Assembly (NCBI GenBank): GCA_949285735.1
Contig: CASEAQ010000003.1
Span: 26,216 to 90,215 of the forward strand
Direction of reading: 5' to 3'
Source: an uncultured Bacteroidales bacterium
GTDB lineage: Bacteria > Bacteroidota > Bacteroidia > Bacteroidales > Muribaculaceae
Length of the DNA: 64,000 nucleotides
Shown here: piece after piece, positions 26,045 through 35,500 of the stretch
Layout: every line of letters starts with the position of its first letter
How positions within the stretch are numbered: the stretch's first letter is position 1
Made by a program: the position numbers and the translations under genes
The notes under the pieces: model-generated
Seen by the model: only the letters and a program-made list of their open reading frames with translations
What the model was told of the DNA's origin: nothing
The model's database searches: none

Positions 26045-26902
26045 TTATTTGTTTTCTTGCTGTTCCTCGCTGTGTGAGAATGTCGGTGGCTCTTGAACGC
26101 TGTCGGGCTGTTGCGGCGGAGTGGGGATATTCTTGCGAGTCAGGTAGGGAATGAATATCTTCGACAAGCCGAGCAGAAGCGGAATCACCGACAGTGCGGC
26201 AAAGAAGTCGATCCCGAGCAAAGCAAAGAACAATATAAGCCCGATGCCCACGATTGCCAATTTGATACCTTGCCGCATTTCTGCCTCGCTGGTGTAGGCA
26301 AACAATTGCCTTGCGTTTGAGCCTTTTTGCGTGTTACCAGCAGGGGCAATTATCTCGCAGTGCTGCTGTGCGGTTCTGCCCGTGAAGAAGCTGTCGGGAA
26401 GTTGGTAGTTGTTGTCAATAGCCTTTTCTATCACCCTGAGCCGGTTGCGGCGGTTAAGGTAGTAAATCACGAGGCAGGCAATGACGATGAACAATATGGT
26501 GCCGAAAACTATGCCCGTAATGACCATTGCGGTTATTTTTTCTTGCATCGCCTGTTTGTACTCATATTGGTAGTTGAGTTCCATTTCTTTCAATACCGAT
26601 GACGAATCGTCGTCGCTATCGTCGCTGTTGTCCGACGATGTGTAGAACGACGAGGCAAACAGCGTGTCGTTGAGGCGGTTTGCCAACTTGTTGACGCCAG
26701 TCGATATTATCGTGTCGCCGTTTATGGCAATGATAGTTTTGACCCCGTTAGTGGCAGTCGTGTCAACCGAGATGTTGATAGTCTTGTTGCCGTTTTTTAC
26801 GGTTAGTTCGTTGTCGGAGAAATGTACTGGTGTCGCAGCCATTCCCACAGCCGATGCCGTTGTAATCAATGCCGCAAGGGCAATCATAATAAATTGTTTC
26901 AT
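26045..26902 (-). CDS. DUF6249-like membrane protein of the sigma operon
   Basis: The 285-residue protein has a signal peptide (MKQFIMIALAALITTASAVG), a periplasmic part of about 100 residues with an Asp/Ser-rich stretch (DNSDDSDDDSSS), one membrane segment near 127-150 (a VFGTILFIVIACLVIYYLN core), a cytoplasmic stretch and two closely spaced hydrophobic segments near 213-250. The C-terminal membrane region resembles DUF6249, often found near sigma factors in Bacteroidota. A stress-sensing role is inferred from the operon only. It is 24 bases before the sigma gene. Confidence 0.65.
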   Translation of the reverse strand: MKQFIMIALAALITTASAVGMAATPVHFSDNELTVKNGNKTINISVDTTATNGVKTIIAINGDTIISTGVNKLANRLNDTLFASSFYTSSDNSDDSDDDSSSVLKEMELNYQYEYKQAMQEKITAMVITGIVFGTILFIVIACLVIYYLNRRNRLRVIEKAIDNNYQLPDSFFTGRTAQQHCEIIAPAGNTQKGSNARQLFAYTSEAEMRQGIKLAIVGIGLILFFALLGIDFFAALSVIPLLLGLSKIFIPYLTRKNIPTPPQQPDSVQEPPTFSHSEEQQENK

Positions 26903-26964
26903 ATAAGTCGTGCTTTTTTATTTCAAGTTTAATTGTAGGGTCTATCCGAGCAACCCTTTCTGAG

Positions 26965-26994
26965 CATTAGATGCGCCACCCCCACCAAAAGGTT
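26965..26994 (-). promoter_or_regulatory. Candidate ECF-sigma promoter of the sigma operon
   Basis: On the minus strand GCAACC (AACC at 26991-26994), 16 bases, then GCATCTAA (26967-26974). This resembles the AACC/GTCTAA-type promoters used by many ECF factors and differs from the housekeeping TTTG/TAnnTTTG type seen elsewhere. Autoregulation is inferred. Confidence 0.5.
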
Positions 26995-27076
26995 GCACCT
27001 AAAAATAGAAAATTATTTTGAATATTTGTTCTCGATGTGAAAGATTATATGTCGTTTATATTTCCATAATTTAGCG

Positions 27077-27084
27077 TATCTTTG
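27077..27084 (+). promoter_or_regulatory. -7 box for the EcoRV-like endonuclease gene
   Basis: TATCTTTG, 27 bases before the ATG at 27112. The -33 region is AT-rich with no clear TTTG. Confidence 0.5.
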
Positions 27085-27111
27085 TGGCTATATAAAACGA
27101 GTTGAGGCACT

Positions 27112-27912
27112 ATGAATAAAGAAACGTTCCAAAATCTTATTGTTGAAGAGGTAAAATCATATAAATCGCTGCTTGAAACGCATAGTGGCGATTGGATTGT
27201 GAAAGGTTTTGTTGACGTGGAGAGGAATGTATATACTATTACTAATGACACGAAAGTAGTTTCTAAAATTATAGAAATAATGCTTGTGCCTCGGCTTATT
27301 TCTTTTGCCCAAAAGCATGACATGAGGGTTGAATTGCCCTCGGCGCAAAATTTTTATCCCGACATGACATTTATAGACAGCGAGAACAATTTGTATGCTT
27401 TGGATTTCAAGTCGAGTTTTTATGATGATAATCGTACTTGCGGCTTTACTCTTGGTTCTTATTGGGGGTATTTCAGGCAAAGAGATAAAAAGAAAAATAC
27501 AGATTACCCATACAATGCCTATAAGGGGCATTACGTGTTGGGGATTTTATACAGACAAAGTGCTGAGATTAGTTCTGAGCGGAGAATATATGCTTTAGAT
27601 GAGATTGATGCCATAAAATCGGTCATTAGGGATTTTACTTTTTTTGTTCAGCCTAAATGGAAAATAGCAAGCGACCGTCCTGGCAGTGGAAACACGCGCA
27701 ATATCGGCAGCGTACTCGGCATTGATAATTTGGTTAACGGCAATGGTCCTTTTTCTAAATTGGGCGAAGATTTCTTTGACGACTATTGGATGAATTATTT
27801 TAATGTTACCGATGCTCGAAATGCAGGAATAGGTAGCCCTTATTATAACAATATTGAAACGTATAAGGAATATTTGTCAAGCAAGCGTGAATTATTGAAG
27901 AAATTGAAGTAG
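27112..27912 (+). CDS. Type II restriction endonuclease, EcoRV family
   Basis: The 266-residue protein is co-linear with R.EcoRV as I remember it. The PD...DxK site is FYPD (Asp84), then ALDFK (Asp98, Lys100). FTLGSYWGYFRQ, a YPYNAYKGHYVLGILY stretch and WKIASDRPGSGNTRNIGS follow; the GSGNT loop (191-195) corresponds to the EcoRV recognition loop. The C-terminus FFDDYWMNYF also matches. It probably cuts GATATC bluntly as a dimer; specificity is inferred from the conserved loop. The gene is AT-rich compared with its neighbours, a sign of transfer. The methylase starts 2 bases after its stop. Confidence 0.9.
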   Translation: MNKETFQNLIVEEVKSYKSLLETHSGDWIVKGFVDVERNVYTITNDTKVVSKIIEIMLVPRLISFAQKHDMRVELPSAQNFYPDMTFIDSENNLYALDFKSSFYDDNRTCGFTLGSYWGYFRQRDKKKNTDYPYNAYKGHYVLGILYRQSAEISSERRIYALDEIDAIKSVIRDFTFFVQPKWKIASDRPGSGNTRNIGSVLGIDNLVNGNGPFSKLGEDFFDDYWMNYFNVTDARNAGIGSPYYNNIETYKEYLSSKRELLKKLK

Positions 27913-27914
27913 CA

Positions 27915-28826
27915 ATGGCTGTTATAGTACCTCCGATAAAATCACAAGGAATCAAAACTAAACTCGTGCCTTGGATAAATGATTTGATTCTTTGTTCAGG
28001 CGTAAACCTTGATGCAAGATGGATAGAACCGTTTTTTGGAACAGGAGTTGTTGGGTTCAATTCACCGCTGCGAGGCGAACGTATAGTTGGCGACACCAAT
28101 CCTCATATTATTAATTTTTATAGGGGGGTGCAAAATGGGGATATTACGCCTCAAACGATGCGTGTATATCTCGAAAGGGAGAATTGTTTGCTTGAAAGAT
28201 CGGAAGAAAATGGTTATGTGCACTTTAGAGAAGTGAGAGACCGTTTTAATAAGGAACGCAGCCCGTATGATTTTATATTCTTATCTCGGGCAGGGTTTAA
28301 TGGAATGATGCGTTTTAATCGGAAAGGAGAGTGGAATGTGCCATTTTGTAAAAAGGCAGAACGCTTCTCTCCTGCGTATGTGACGAAGATATGCAACCAA
28401 ATAGAACAGGTGCGCCGAGCTATGAAAAGGCACAATTGGAGATTTTATAATGAGTCTTTTCTTGAGACGATAGCAGAAGCCGGAGCAGATGATTTTATTT
28501 ATTGCGATCCTCCATATTATGGTCGATATGTGGATTATTATAATGGTTGGACTGAGCAAGATGAGCATATCCTTTTTGAGGCTTTGTCTCATACGCGTGC
28601 TAAGTTTATATTGTCAACGTGGCATCACAATGATTACCGTTCTAATGAAATGCTAAATCGCTATTGGAATCATTTTAACGTAATAACGAAAGATCATTTC
28701 TATCATAATGGTGGTAAGATTGAAAACCGTCGGTCTGTAGTGGAGGCATTAGTCTTTAATTTTGATATTAAAGAACGTATTGATGTCGAGGAAAAAGTGG
28801 AGTGTCAGTTGGAGCTTTTTCATTGA
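27915..28826 (+). CDS. Adenine-specific DNA methyltransferase, EcoRV/Dam type
   Basis: The 303-residue protein is a D12-class N6-adenine methyltransferase. EPFFGTGVVGFN (39-50) is the AdoMet motif I and DPPY (198-201) is the catalytic motif IV. PPIKSQGIKTKLVPWI at the N-terminus matches the usual start of this class. It should methylate the site cut by the neighbouring EcoRV-like enzyme and protect the host. The gene is AT-rich. No controller protein gene is seen. Canonical EcoRV genes are divergent, here they are in tandem. Confidence 0.92.
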   Translation: MAVIVPPIKSQGIKTKLVPWINDLILCSGVNLDARWIEPFFGTGVVGFNSPLRGERIVGDTNPHIINFYRGVQNGDITPQTMRVYLERENCLLERSEENGYVHFREVRDRFNKERSPYDFIFLSRAGFNGMMRFNRKGEWNVPFCKKAERFSPAYVTKICNQIEQVRRAMKRHNWRFYNESFLETIAEAGADDFIYCDPPYYGRYVDYYNGWTEQDEHILFEALSHTRAKFILSTWHHNDYRSNEMLNRYWNHFNVITKDHFYHNGGKIENRRSVVEALVFNFDIKERIDVEEKVECQLELFH

Positions 28827-28848
28827 AACATTATCCAGTTTGGCGGGG

Positions 28849-29784
28849 TTATAGCAGTTTTGGGGGTTGGGTGAGGTCGATGGTGAGGCATTCCTCGGCG
28901 GCTATTGTCGAGGGGAATATTGTCCGGGCTTCTTCCACGAGGGGGCGCGTGTCGTTGTAGCGTTTTGAGAAGTGTCCCAGGATGAGGTGCTTTGCCCCGG
29001 CTTCCAGTGCCACACGGGCGGCATCGGTGCTTGTGCTGTGTCCGCGGGCGCGGGCTTTGTCGGGCAGCGAGGCATCGTAGGTTGCTTCGTGGTAGAGCCA
29101 GTCAACTCCTTTTACGGCATCGGATACGCGGCGAGCACGCACGGTGTCGGAGCAGTAGGCGTAGCTGATGCACGGGTCGGCAGCAGTCGTGAGCACGTCG
29201 TTTGCAATTACGGTGCCGTCGGGCAGCGTGAAGTCGGCTCCCGAGCGTATTTCGTTCATCATGTAGTGTGGCACTCCATAGTATTTTGCCACGTCGCCGC
29301 ATATGTGCCTTAGTTTTGGCTTTTCGGCGAAGATGAACCCTACCGTGGGCACACGGTGGAAAAGCGGGAACGAGCGCACCGTTATTGCGTCGTCTTCGTA
29401 AATGAGTTGTTCGGCAACTGTAATTACATTGAACTTAACCTTGAACGGCAATTCGCGGCAGAAGAAACCGAGTATTTCGCCGAATATCCGTTGCCCCTCT
29501 TCAAAGGTGTGTATGGTGATTTCCCCAGTCTTTCCCAACAGTGCCATCGTGGAAATAAGTCCGGGTAGCCCGAAGCAATGGTCGCCGTGGAGGTGGCTGA
29601 TGAATATGTGGTTGAGACGGGCATACTTGAGCGACATTTTGCGCAATTGCAGTTGTGCTCCTTCGCCGCAATCAATCATGAACAGATTGTCGCGAATGTT
29701 GAGCACTTGGCACGACGGAAAATGCCTCAGCGATGCCGTGGCAGAGCCACACCCCAATATGTTAAGTTCAAATTTTGTTGGCAT
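28849..29784 (-). CDS. rnz: Ribonuclease Z
   Basis: The 311-residue metallo-beta-lactamase-fold nuclease trims the 3' end of pre-tRNA. SHLHGDH (63-69) holds the zinc ligands, with GCGSATASLRHFPSCQVL at the N-terminus, and YHEATYDASLPDKARARGHS and LGHFSKRY near the C-terminus as in the family. Length is normal. It is convergent with the EcoRV-like methylase, which was evidently inserted close to its 3' end. Confidence 0.93.
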   Translation of the reverse strand: MPTKFELNILGCGSATASLRHFPSCQVLNIRDNLFMIDCGEGAQLQLRKMSLKYARLNHIFISHLHGDHCFGLPGLISTMALLGKTGEITIHTFEEGQRIFGEILGFFCRELPFKVKFNVITVAEQLIYEDDAITVRSFPLFHRVPTVGFIFAEKPKLRHICGDVAKYYGVPHYMMNEIRSGADFTLPDGTVIANDVLTTAADPCISYAYCSDTVRARRVSDAVKGVDWLYHEATYDASLPDKARARGHSTSTDAARVALEAGAKHLILGHFSKRYNDTRPLVEEARTIFPSTIAAEECLTIDLTQPPKLL

Positions 29785-29804
29785 TTCACAATTTCATTGA
29801 CAAG

Positions 29805-29812
29805 CAAAGATA
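29805..29812 (-). promoter_or_regulatory. -7 box for rnz
   Basis: TATCTTTG on the minus strand, 20 bases before the ATG at 29784; no good -33 box at usual spacing. Confidence 0.5.
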
Positions 29813-29944
29813 GTCACAAATGGCGAGATTTGGAAATTGCGAGTGCTTGTGTTTTATGCCGTTGTTTTGTGCTGCTGCGGCAATATCTGTAAATGGGGTT
29901 GAATTATCAGTAATTCATACACAGATGGTGCTTAATGGCGTGGG

Positions 29945-29952
29945 TATCTTTG
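29945..29952 (+). promoter_or_regulatory. -7 box for the cyclophilin-like gene
   Basis: TATCTTTG, with about 114 bases of leader before the ATG at 30067. The -33 region is not recognisable. Confidence 0.45.
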
Positions 29953-30066
29953 CAATAAACAAATTTCACTTGTATTGCAGGCGATGCTGTTCCAAGTGCC
30001 AGGCAGCATCGAGAATGTGAGATTTGAAAGACCCTGAAACTGTGTTGAAATGTAAAGCAAGGAATT

Positions 30067-30513
30067 ATGAGAAATATATTATATGTTGTTTTGGCTATGT
30101 TGCTGTCGGCAGCTGCCATGACAGCCTATGCCGCTGATAAAAACGAGAAAATGGAAACGAACAAAATTAAACTGAAAATCGGTGAGCAGACGTTTACTGC
30201 CACATTGGTCGATAACTCTTCAACCAAGGCATTGAAGGAGATGCTTGCCAAGGGCGACGTGACCGTAGAGATGGAAGACTATGCCAACATGGAGAAGGTG
30301 GGGCCTTTGGGTGCATCGTTGCCCCGAAACGACAAGCACACCACAACATCGGCTGGCGACTTGATTTTGTATCAAGGACGTTACCTGGTGATTTATTACG
30401 ACCCCAACACATGGTCGTTCACACGGCTTGGCAAAATCGACAACGTGTCGCGCAGCGAACTTTTGGCAGCCTTGGGACGCGGCGATGTGACTGTCACCCT
30501 GTCGTTAGACTAA
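30067..30513 (+). CDS. Exported cyclophilin-like fold protein
   Basis: The 148-residue protein has a signal peptide (MRNILYVVLAMLLSAAAMTA, Ala-type cleavage near YAAD). The mature part resembles the cyclophilin-like domain of the DUF369/Cyclophil_like2 group: KLKIGEQTFTATLVDNSSTK, then GPLGASLPRND, GDLILYQGRYLVIYYDPN and FTRLGKID. Prolyl isomerase activity is not assured in this group. It lies 18 bases before an FMN-reductase-like gene; this pairing is common in gut bacteria and suggests related functions. Confidence 0.78.
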   Translation: MRNILYVVLAMLLSAAAMTAYAADKNEKMETNKIKLKIGEQTFTATLVDNSSTKALKEMLAKGDVTVEMEDYANMEKVGPLGASLPRNDKHTTTSAGDLILYQGRYLVIYYDPNTWSFTRLGKIDNVSRSELLAALGRGDVTVTLSLD

Positions 30514-30531
30514 GCACGCTCTGGTTAAGAT

Positions 30532-31191
30532 ATGGAGCGGCGGGATTTCTTGCGCAAGTCGCTACTTGCGGTTGCGGGCAGTGCCGTGCTTGGCGGCGGC
30601 ATAATGAGTGCCATGAAGATTGGCAATAATGACGAAACAACTAAAAAGGGCAAAAACATGAAAATAGTGGTATTGACGGGCAGCCCCCGTCGGAATGGCA
30701 ACTCGGCTCACCTTGCCGAGCAGTTTATAAAAGGCGCGGAGGAACAGGGGCACGAGGTGTTCCGCTTCGACTGCGCATTCAAGCAGGTTGCACCTTGTCG
30801 TGCCTGCAACCGTTGTGGCATGAACGGGGCTTGCATTCTCAATGACGATTTCAATGAGTTGCGCCCACGCCTCATTGAAGCCGACATGGTGGTGTTTGCC
30901 ATGCCGATGTATTACTTCGGCATGTCGGCGCAGATGAAGCGTGTCATCGATCGTTTCTATGCCATAAACGGGCAAATCAAGGGGCGTTACAAGAAGGCTG
31001 CATTCCTGATGACGTATGCCGACACCGAGCCAGCGGAGGCGCAGCCCATGCTGTTGCACTATCGCACATTGCTCCACTACCTTGGCTGGGAAAGCGTGGG
31101 CGAGGTTGTGGTTTCGGGCGTGTGGACGGCAGGGTCGGTGAAGAATACTTCGTATGCCGACCAAGCTTATCGCTTGGGCAAGGGGTTGTAG
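30532..31191 (+). CDS. NADPH-dependent FMN reductase / iron-sulfur flavoprotein-like
   Basis: The 219-residue protein begins MERRDFLRKSLLAVAGSAVL, a Tat-like export sequence. From about residue 43 it is a flavodoxin-fold flavoprotein: VVLTGSPRRNGNSAHLAEQF binds the FMN phosphate, AMPMYYFGMSAQMKRVIDR follows, and three Cys (PCRACNRCGMNGAC region) resemble the cluster motif of iron-sulfur flavoproteins. An exported quinone or flavin reductase is likely. A second in-frame ATG (KIVVLTG) would give a cytoplasmic form; both starts deserve attention. Confidence 0.82.
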   Translation: MERRDFLRKSLLAVAGSAVLGGGIMSAMKIGNNDETTKKGKNMKIVVLTGSPRRNGNSAHLAEQFIKGAEEQGHEVFRFDCAFKQVAPCRACNRCGMNGACILNDDFNELRPRLIEADMVVFAMPMYYFGMSAQMKRVIDRFYAINGQIKGRYKKAAFLMTYADTEPAEAQPMLLHYRTLLHYLGWESVGEVVVSGVWTAGSVKNTSYADQAYRLGKGL

Positions 31192-31244
31192 GCGCATGTG
31201 CCCCTCTTTGATGCTCACTCTCTTCTCTCACGCCATGCACGTCG

Positions 31245-32558
31245 TCAGCGGCCTGTGGCTTGCTGGTATTGCGTGCGTTTCACGAGATAGGTGGTGATGT
31301 CGGTAACGAGCTGGTCGCGCGTCTGTTGCAGCAGCGACTGTGCGTCGAGCAGTTCGCTCATCGGCACCACTCCGGCTTGGTAGCTGTCGCTGTTGAGCCT
31401 CAAGTTCTCGGTGGCTTTTGCCACCGATTCCTGTGATATGGCAACTTGCTTGTAGGCTTCGACAAGTTCGTTCCACAATTGTTGCATCTGTATGAGCAGC
31501 AGTTGGCTGCTGTTCTGCATCTCATACTCGGCTATTTTTATTTGCGTGTTTTTCTCGCGTATTGCGTGAGAGCCTCCCCACCAGTCGGAAATAGGAATCT
31601 TCACGGTGGCAAACACCACGCCGTTGGAGGTGTTGTCGTCGAGCAATTTTATTTTGTTGTTGTCGGGCAAGTGTGAATACATGTAGCCTACGCCTACGCC
31701 CACCTGCGGCAGGTATTTGCCAAGTTCAATCTTCTTTTGCAGGCGGCTGGCTTCGATGCTTTTCGACAGCAGTTGGTAGGGGTATGTGGTGTAGAGTGCT
31801 TCGTTGTGGTCGATGCGCAAGCTCTCGGGCGACGGAATCTCGTCGAGCGACGTGCTGGCGATGTCGAAGCTGTCGGCTGGCAGCGATATGCAGTGGGCGA
31901 GCAGCATCTTTGTCACGCGCAGCCCGTTTTCCACCTTCAGGCGGTCTTTGGCAATGCTGTTGCGTTGCAGCTCGGCTTGCAGCAGGTCGTTGTGCATCAC
32001 AATGCCGGCATCGGCGGCAGCCTGTACGTCGCGGCAAATAGTGTCGATTTGGCAACCGATGATGTCGAGCGTCTTCAGCTTCTCGTTGAGCGACACCATC
32101 TGCCAGTAGTATTGCTCCACTTGCAGGGCGATGTCGTTTTGCCGCTGTTGCAACTGCACCTGTTTCACTTCCTCGCCCACGCGCGCAAGGCGATTGTTGT
32201 TGACAATCTGTCCACCGGCAAACAGTGGCTGCACTGCCGACACTCCAGCCGTGTAGCCCTTTTCGATATAGGAGGCTGTGACCAGCCCGTCGAGCAGCGA
32301 GAAGTTGACAATGCCGTCGGTGGCATCAAAGCCCATTGCCGACGCACTTATCGTGGGGAAATACTTGGTGAACGCCTGTCGCCTCACTTGGTGCGCGCCC
32401 TCCACTTGCAATTGCGCCGCCTGCAGCTCTATGTTGTTCTGCATGGCAAGTTGGCGGCAATCGTCGAGCGAGAGCATTGTTGGCTGTGCTTGCAGCAGTG
32501 AGCCGCCACAAGCTATCATCAATGAGGCAAGGGATAATATGGAAAGAAATCGTTTCAT
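31245..32558 (-). CDS. TolC-family outer-membrane efflux protein
   Basis: The 437-residue protein has a signal peptide and a TolC-like pattern of two repeats of long coiled-coil helices: LSLDDCRQLAMQNNIELQ at the start, QRQNDIALQVEQYYWQMVSL in the first half, and QLWNELVEAYKQVAISQ and YQAGVVPMSELLDAQ in the second. It would form the outer-membrane exit duct. Its start overlaps the RND pump stop by 4 bases (ATGA), so it is the last gene of the pump operon. Confidence 0.92.
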   Translation of the reverse strand: MKRFLSILSLASLMIACGGSLLQAQPTMLSLDDCRQLAMQNNIELQAAQLQVEGAHQVRRQAFTKYFPTISASAMGFDATDGIVNFSLLDGLVTASYIEKGYTAGVSAVQPLFAGGQIVNNNRLARVGEEVKQVQLQQRQNDIALQVEQYYWQMVSLNEKLKTLDIIGCQIDTICRDVQAAADAGIVMHNDLLQAELQRNSIAKDRLKVENGLRVTKMLLAHCISLPADSFDIASTSLDEIPSPESLRIDHNEALYTTYPYQLLSKSIEASRLQKKIELGKYLPQVGVGVGYMYSHLPDNNKIKLLDDNTSNGVVFATVKIPISDWWGGSHAIREKNTQIKIAEYEMQNSSQLLLIQMQQLWNELVEAYKQVAISQESVAKATENLRLNSDSYQAGVVPMSELLDAQSLLQQTRDQLVTDITTYLVKRTQYQQATGR

Positions 32559-35500
32559 CGTTTAGTTGACCTGAAAAGCAGCCAGTATGCTACTGGCAAG
32601 ATTGTTGAAATAAATACCATCGAAATGAGTGTTCCGAAGAAAATAACGGTACCCATCGGAGTCCACAGAGCCGTGTGTTCGAGTATCATCGGCAACACGC
32701 CCACCGAGGCGGCAGCCGAGGTGAGGAAGATGGGGCGCATACGTCTCACGCCGGCATGGTAGGCGGCATCGCGGACGCTCATGCCCATGTCGCGCCGCAA
32801 TTCCTCGGCATAGTCGAGCAGAATAATGCCGTTGCGCACGAGTATGCCCATCAGGCTGACCAATCCCAATATTGCCGTTATGCTGAAGTCCATGCCGAGT
32901 ATCTTCAACCCTATGGCACCACCTAACACGCATAGCATCACGGCGGCGAGGTTGATTGATGCAAGGCCTATCTTCTTGAAGTGGAACAGCAAGATGAAGA
33001 ATATAATCACTATCGACACCGACACGCCGCCAAGCACCATCGGCATCGCCTCCTTGTCTTGCTCGGTGACTCCGCCAGCCGACAGTGTCACGCCCTGTGG
33101 CAGCTTGTCAGCAGGAATGGCTTTCATCACTTCGCGCGAGAGGTCGTTTTCGTTGTAACCATGTCGTGGGTCGCCTACTACCGAGAGGGTGCGCACCCCG
33201 TTGCGCCTCACTATGACCCCTTGCGTCCAGTCGGGCACTACGGTTGCCAGTTGCCTCAGTTGCACCGATGTTGTTCCGCCAAGCACGGGGATATACTCGT
33301 TGAGCAGGTCGTTTACATTCTCCACTCCGCCACGCTCGGCTTTCAGCACCACATTGATGGGGTAATCTTGTTCCCACACCGATGTGGCAGCTATGCCGTC
33401 GCCGAAGTGCAGCGCGAGCAGCGTAGAGAGCATAGCCTTGCTCACTCCGAGGCGGTTGGCTTCGACCTCGTCGAGTTTTACCGAGATGCCGGGCAACGGG
33501 TTGGCATAGTTGGTGCGCACCAGTTTCAGTCCCTTGTTGGCGAGCATCGTTTGTTTCACGATCTCGGCAGCCCGTTGCAGGCTGTCGATGCTGTCGCCGC
33601 TTATCCTGATTTCGACGGGATAGACGGCATCGGTGTAGTCCATTTGCTTGAAGCGCAGGTAGGCGTTGGGGAAATAGTCGGCATAGCGGTCGGCATATTC
33701 CTCAAGCATAGCCTCGGTTTCGAGCCGCCCAGTGGTGTTGACAATGAATTGGGCGAAGTTGTTGCCGCCCACTTGTGGCGCATAGGTCGAGTGGAAGCGT
33801 GGCGACCCTTGTCCGATGAATGCAGTCACTGATACCACGCGAGGGTCTTGCCGCAGTATCGTGCGCAAGCTGTCGGCGACTGCCGCACTTTGTTCTGATG
33901 CCACTCCTTCGGGCAAGTATATTTCTACGGCAAACTGGTTGCGCTCGGCTATAGGCATCAGCCGTTGCTCGACGCTCAACAGTAGCATCACGCCGCCCAC
34001 CACCACAGCCACGCCCAATGCAACAGTCCACTTGGGGTGTTTGAAGCATACGCCAAGCAACCAATTGTAGCCGCTTTGCAGATAAGTGAGGGGTGTGCGC
34101 CGTTGCTTGCCGTCCTTGGCTACTGCCGGCAACCCTTTCTTGATGAAGACATATTGCAGATAGGGGGTGACGAGCAGCGAGACGAGCAGCGAAATGCTCA
34201 ATATGATGAACATTGCCCACGGGAACGACTTCACGAAGTCGCCATAGGGACCGCGCATGGTGAACAGCAACGGGAAGAAGATGACGCTTATCGACAGCGT
34301 TGCCGACAGCACCGACATGAAAAACTCCTTGGGCGCGGCTATGGCGGCGTGCCATCGCGATATACCCGAACTGAGCTTGTCGATGTAGTTGTCGATTATC
34401 ACCACCGAGTCGTCAACAATCATGCCGAGCGTGACGATGAGTGCAGCAAGGGTGACAGTGTTGAGCTCGATGTTGAACATATAGAACAGGGCGAGTGATA
34501 TGAAGATGGTGATTGGAATGGAGATTGCCGATACCTCCGCCACTCGCAGCGGCATGAGCAAGATGACTACGATAATCACCGATACTATGGCGATGAGCAG
34601 TTCGCGCAGGAAGTTGATTACCGAGTCTTCGACCACCCAGCTTTGGTCGGTGATGATGCTTATCTTCACGTCATCGGGGAGCGTCGTGCCAAACTCGTCG
34701 AGCGTGGCGTGTACCTGCCGCCCCATAGACACGATGTCGAACCCCTCGCGCATCTCTATCGAGAGCAACACGCACTTGGTGCCGTTGATGGTGATATACT
34801 TGTCGGCATCGGGATACTCGCGCACGACACGGGCAATGTCTTTGAGCCTTACGATGTTGCCCTGAGGGTCGGAATACACGATTTGTTCCTCGACGGCACG
34901 CTGGCTGTCGTAGGTTTCGGCAACATGGATTGGCATTATATCCTGTTTGTCGTCGAGGTTGCCGCTGACGGTGGTCAATCCCTCGGCTTTGAGCTTGCCG
35001 AACACCGACATCGAGCTGATGCCGTATTGGGCCATGCGGCTGGGGTCGAGATATACCGATATTTGTTCCTGGAGCAAGCCTGAGCGTCGCAGTCGCGAGA
35101 TGGCTTCGATGCGCCGCAGCCGGTCTTCGAGTTGTTCGAGGTATTTTTCGAGTTCGCGGTAGGTCTTTTGGTCACTTTCGATGGTGATGAGCAGTTGAGA
35201 AGTGTCGCCCACGTCGTCGATGGCTTGCAGAGCCAATACTCCCGACGGCAATTGTGTCTTGAATGCCTCAAGTCCGTGTTTGAATTTTGCCCAGAAGGCA
35301 TCGCGGTCGAGAATGTTGTCGTTGAGTTCGACATACACTATCGCCAAGCCGTCTTTGCTGTGTGAGTAGGTTTTTTCCTTGTCAACCTCCTTATACTCGA
35401 AGATGAAGTTTTCGAGCGGCTTTGTCACTCGCTCTTCGACTTGGGCTGAGGTCGCACCCGGATAGGCGGCTACTACGAGTCCTTGTCGGACTACGATGGT

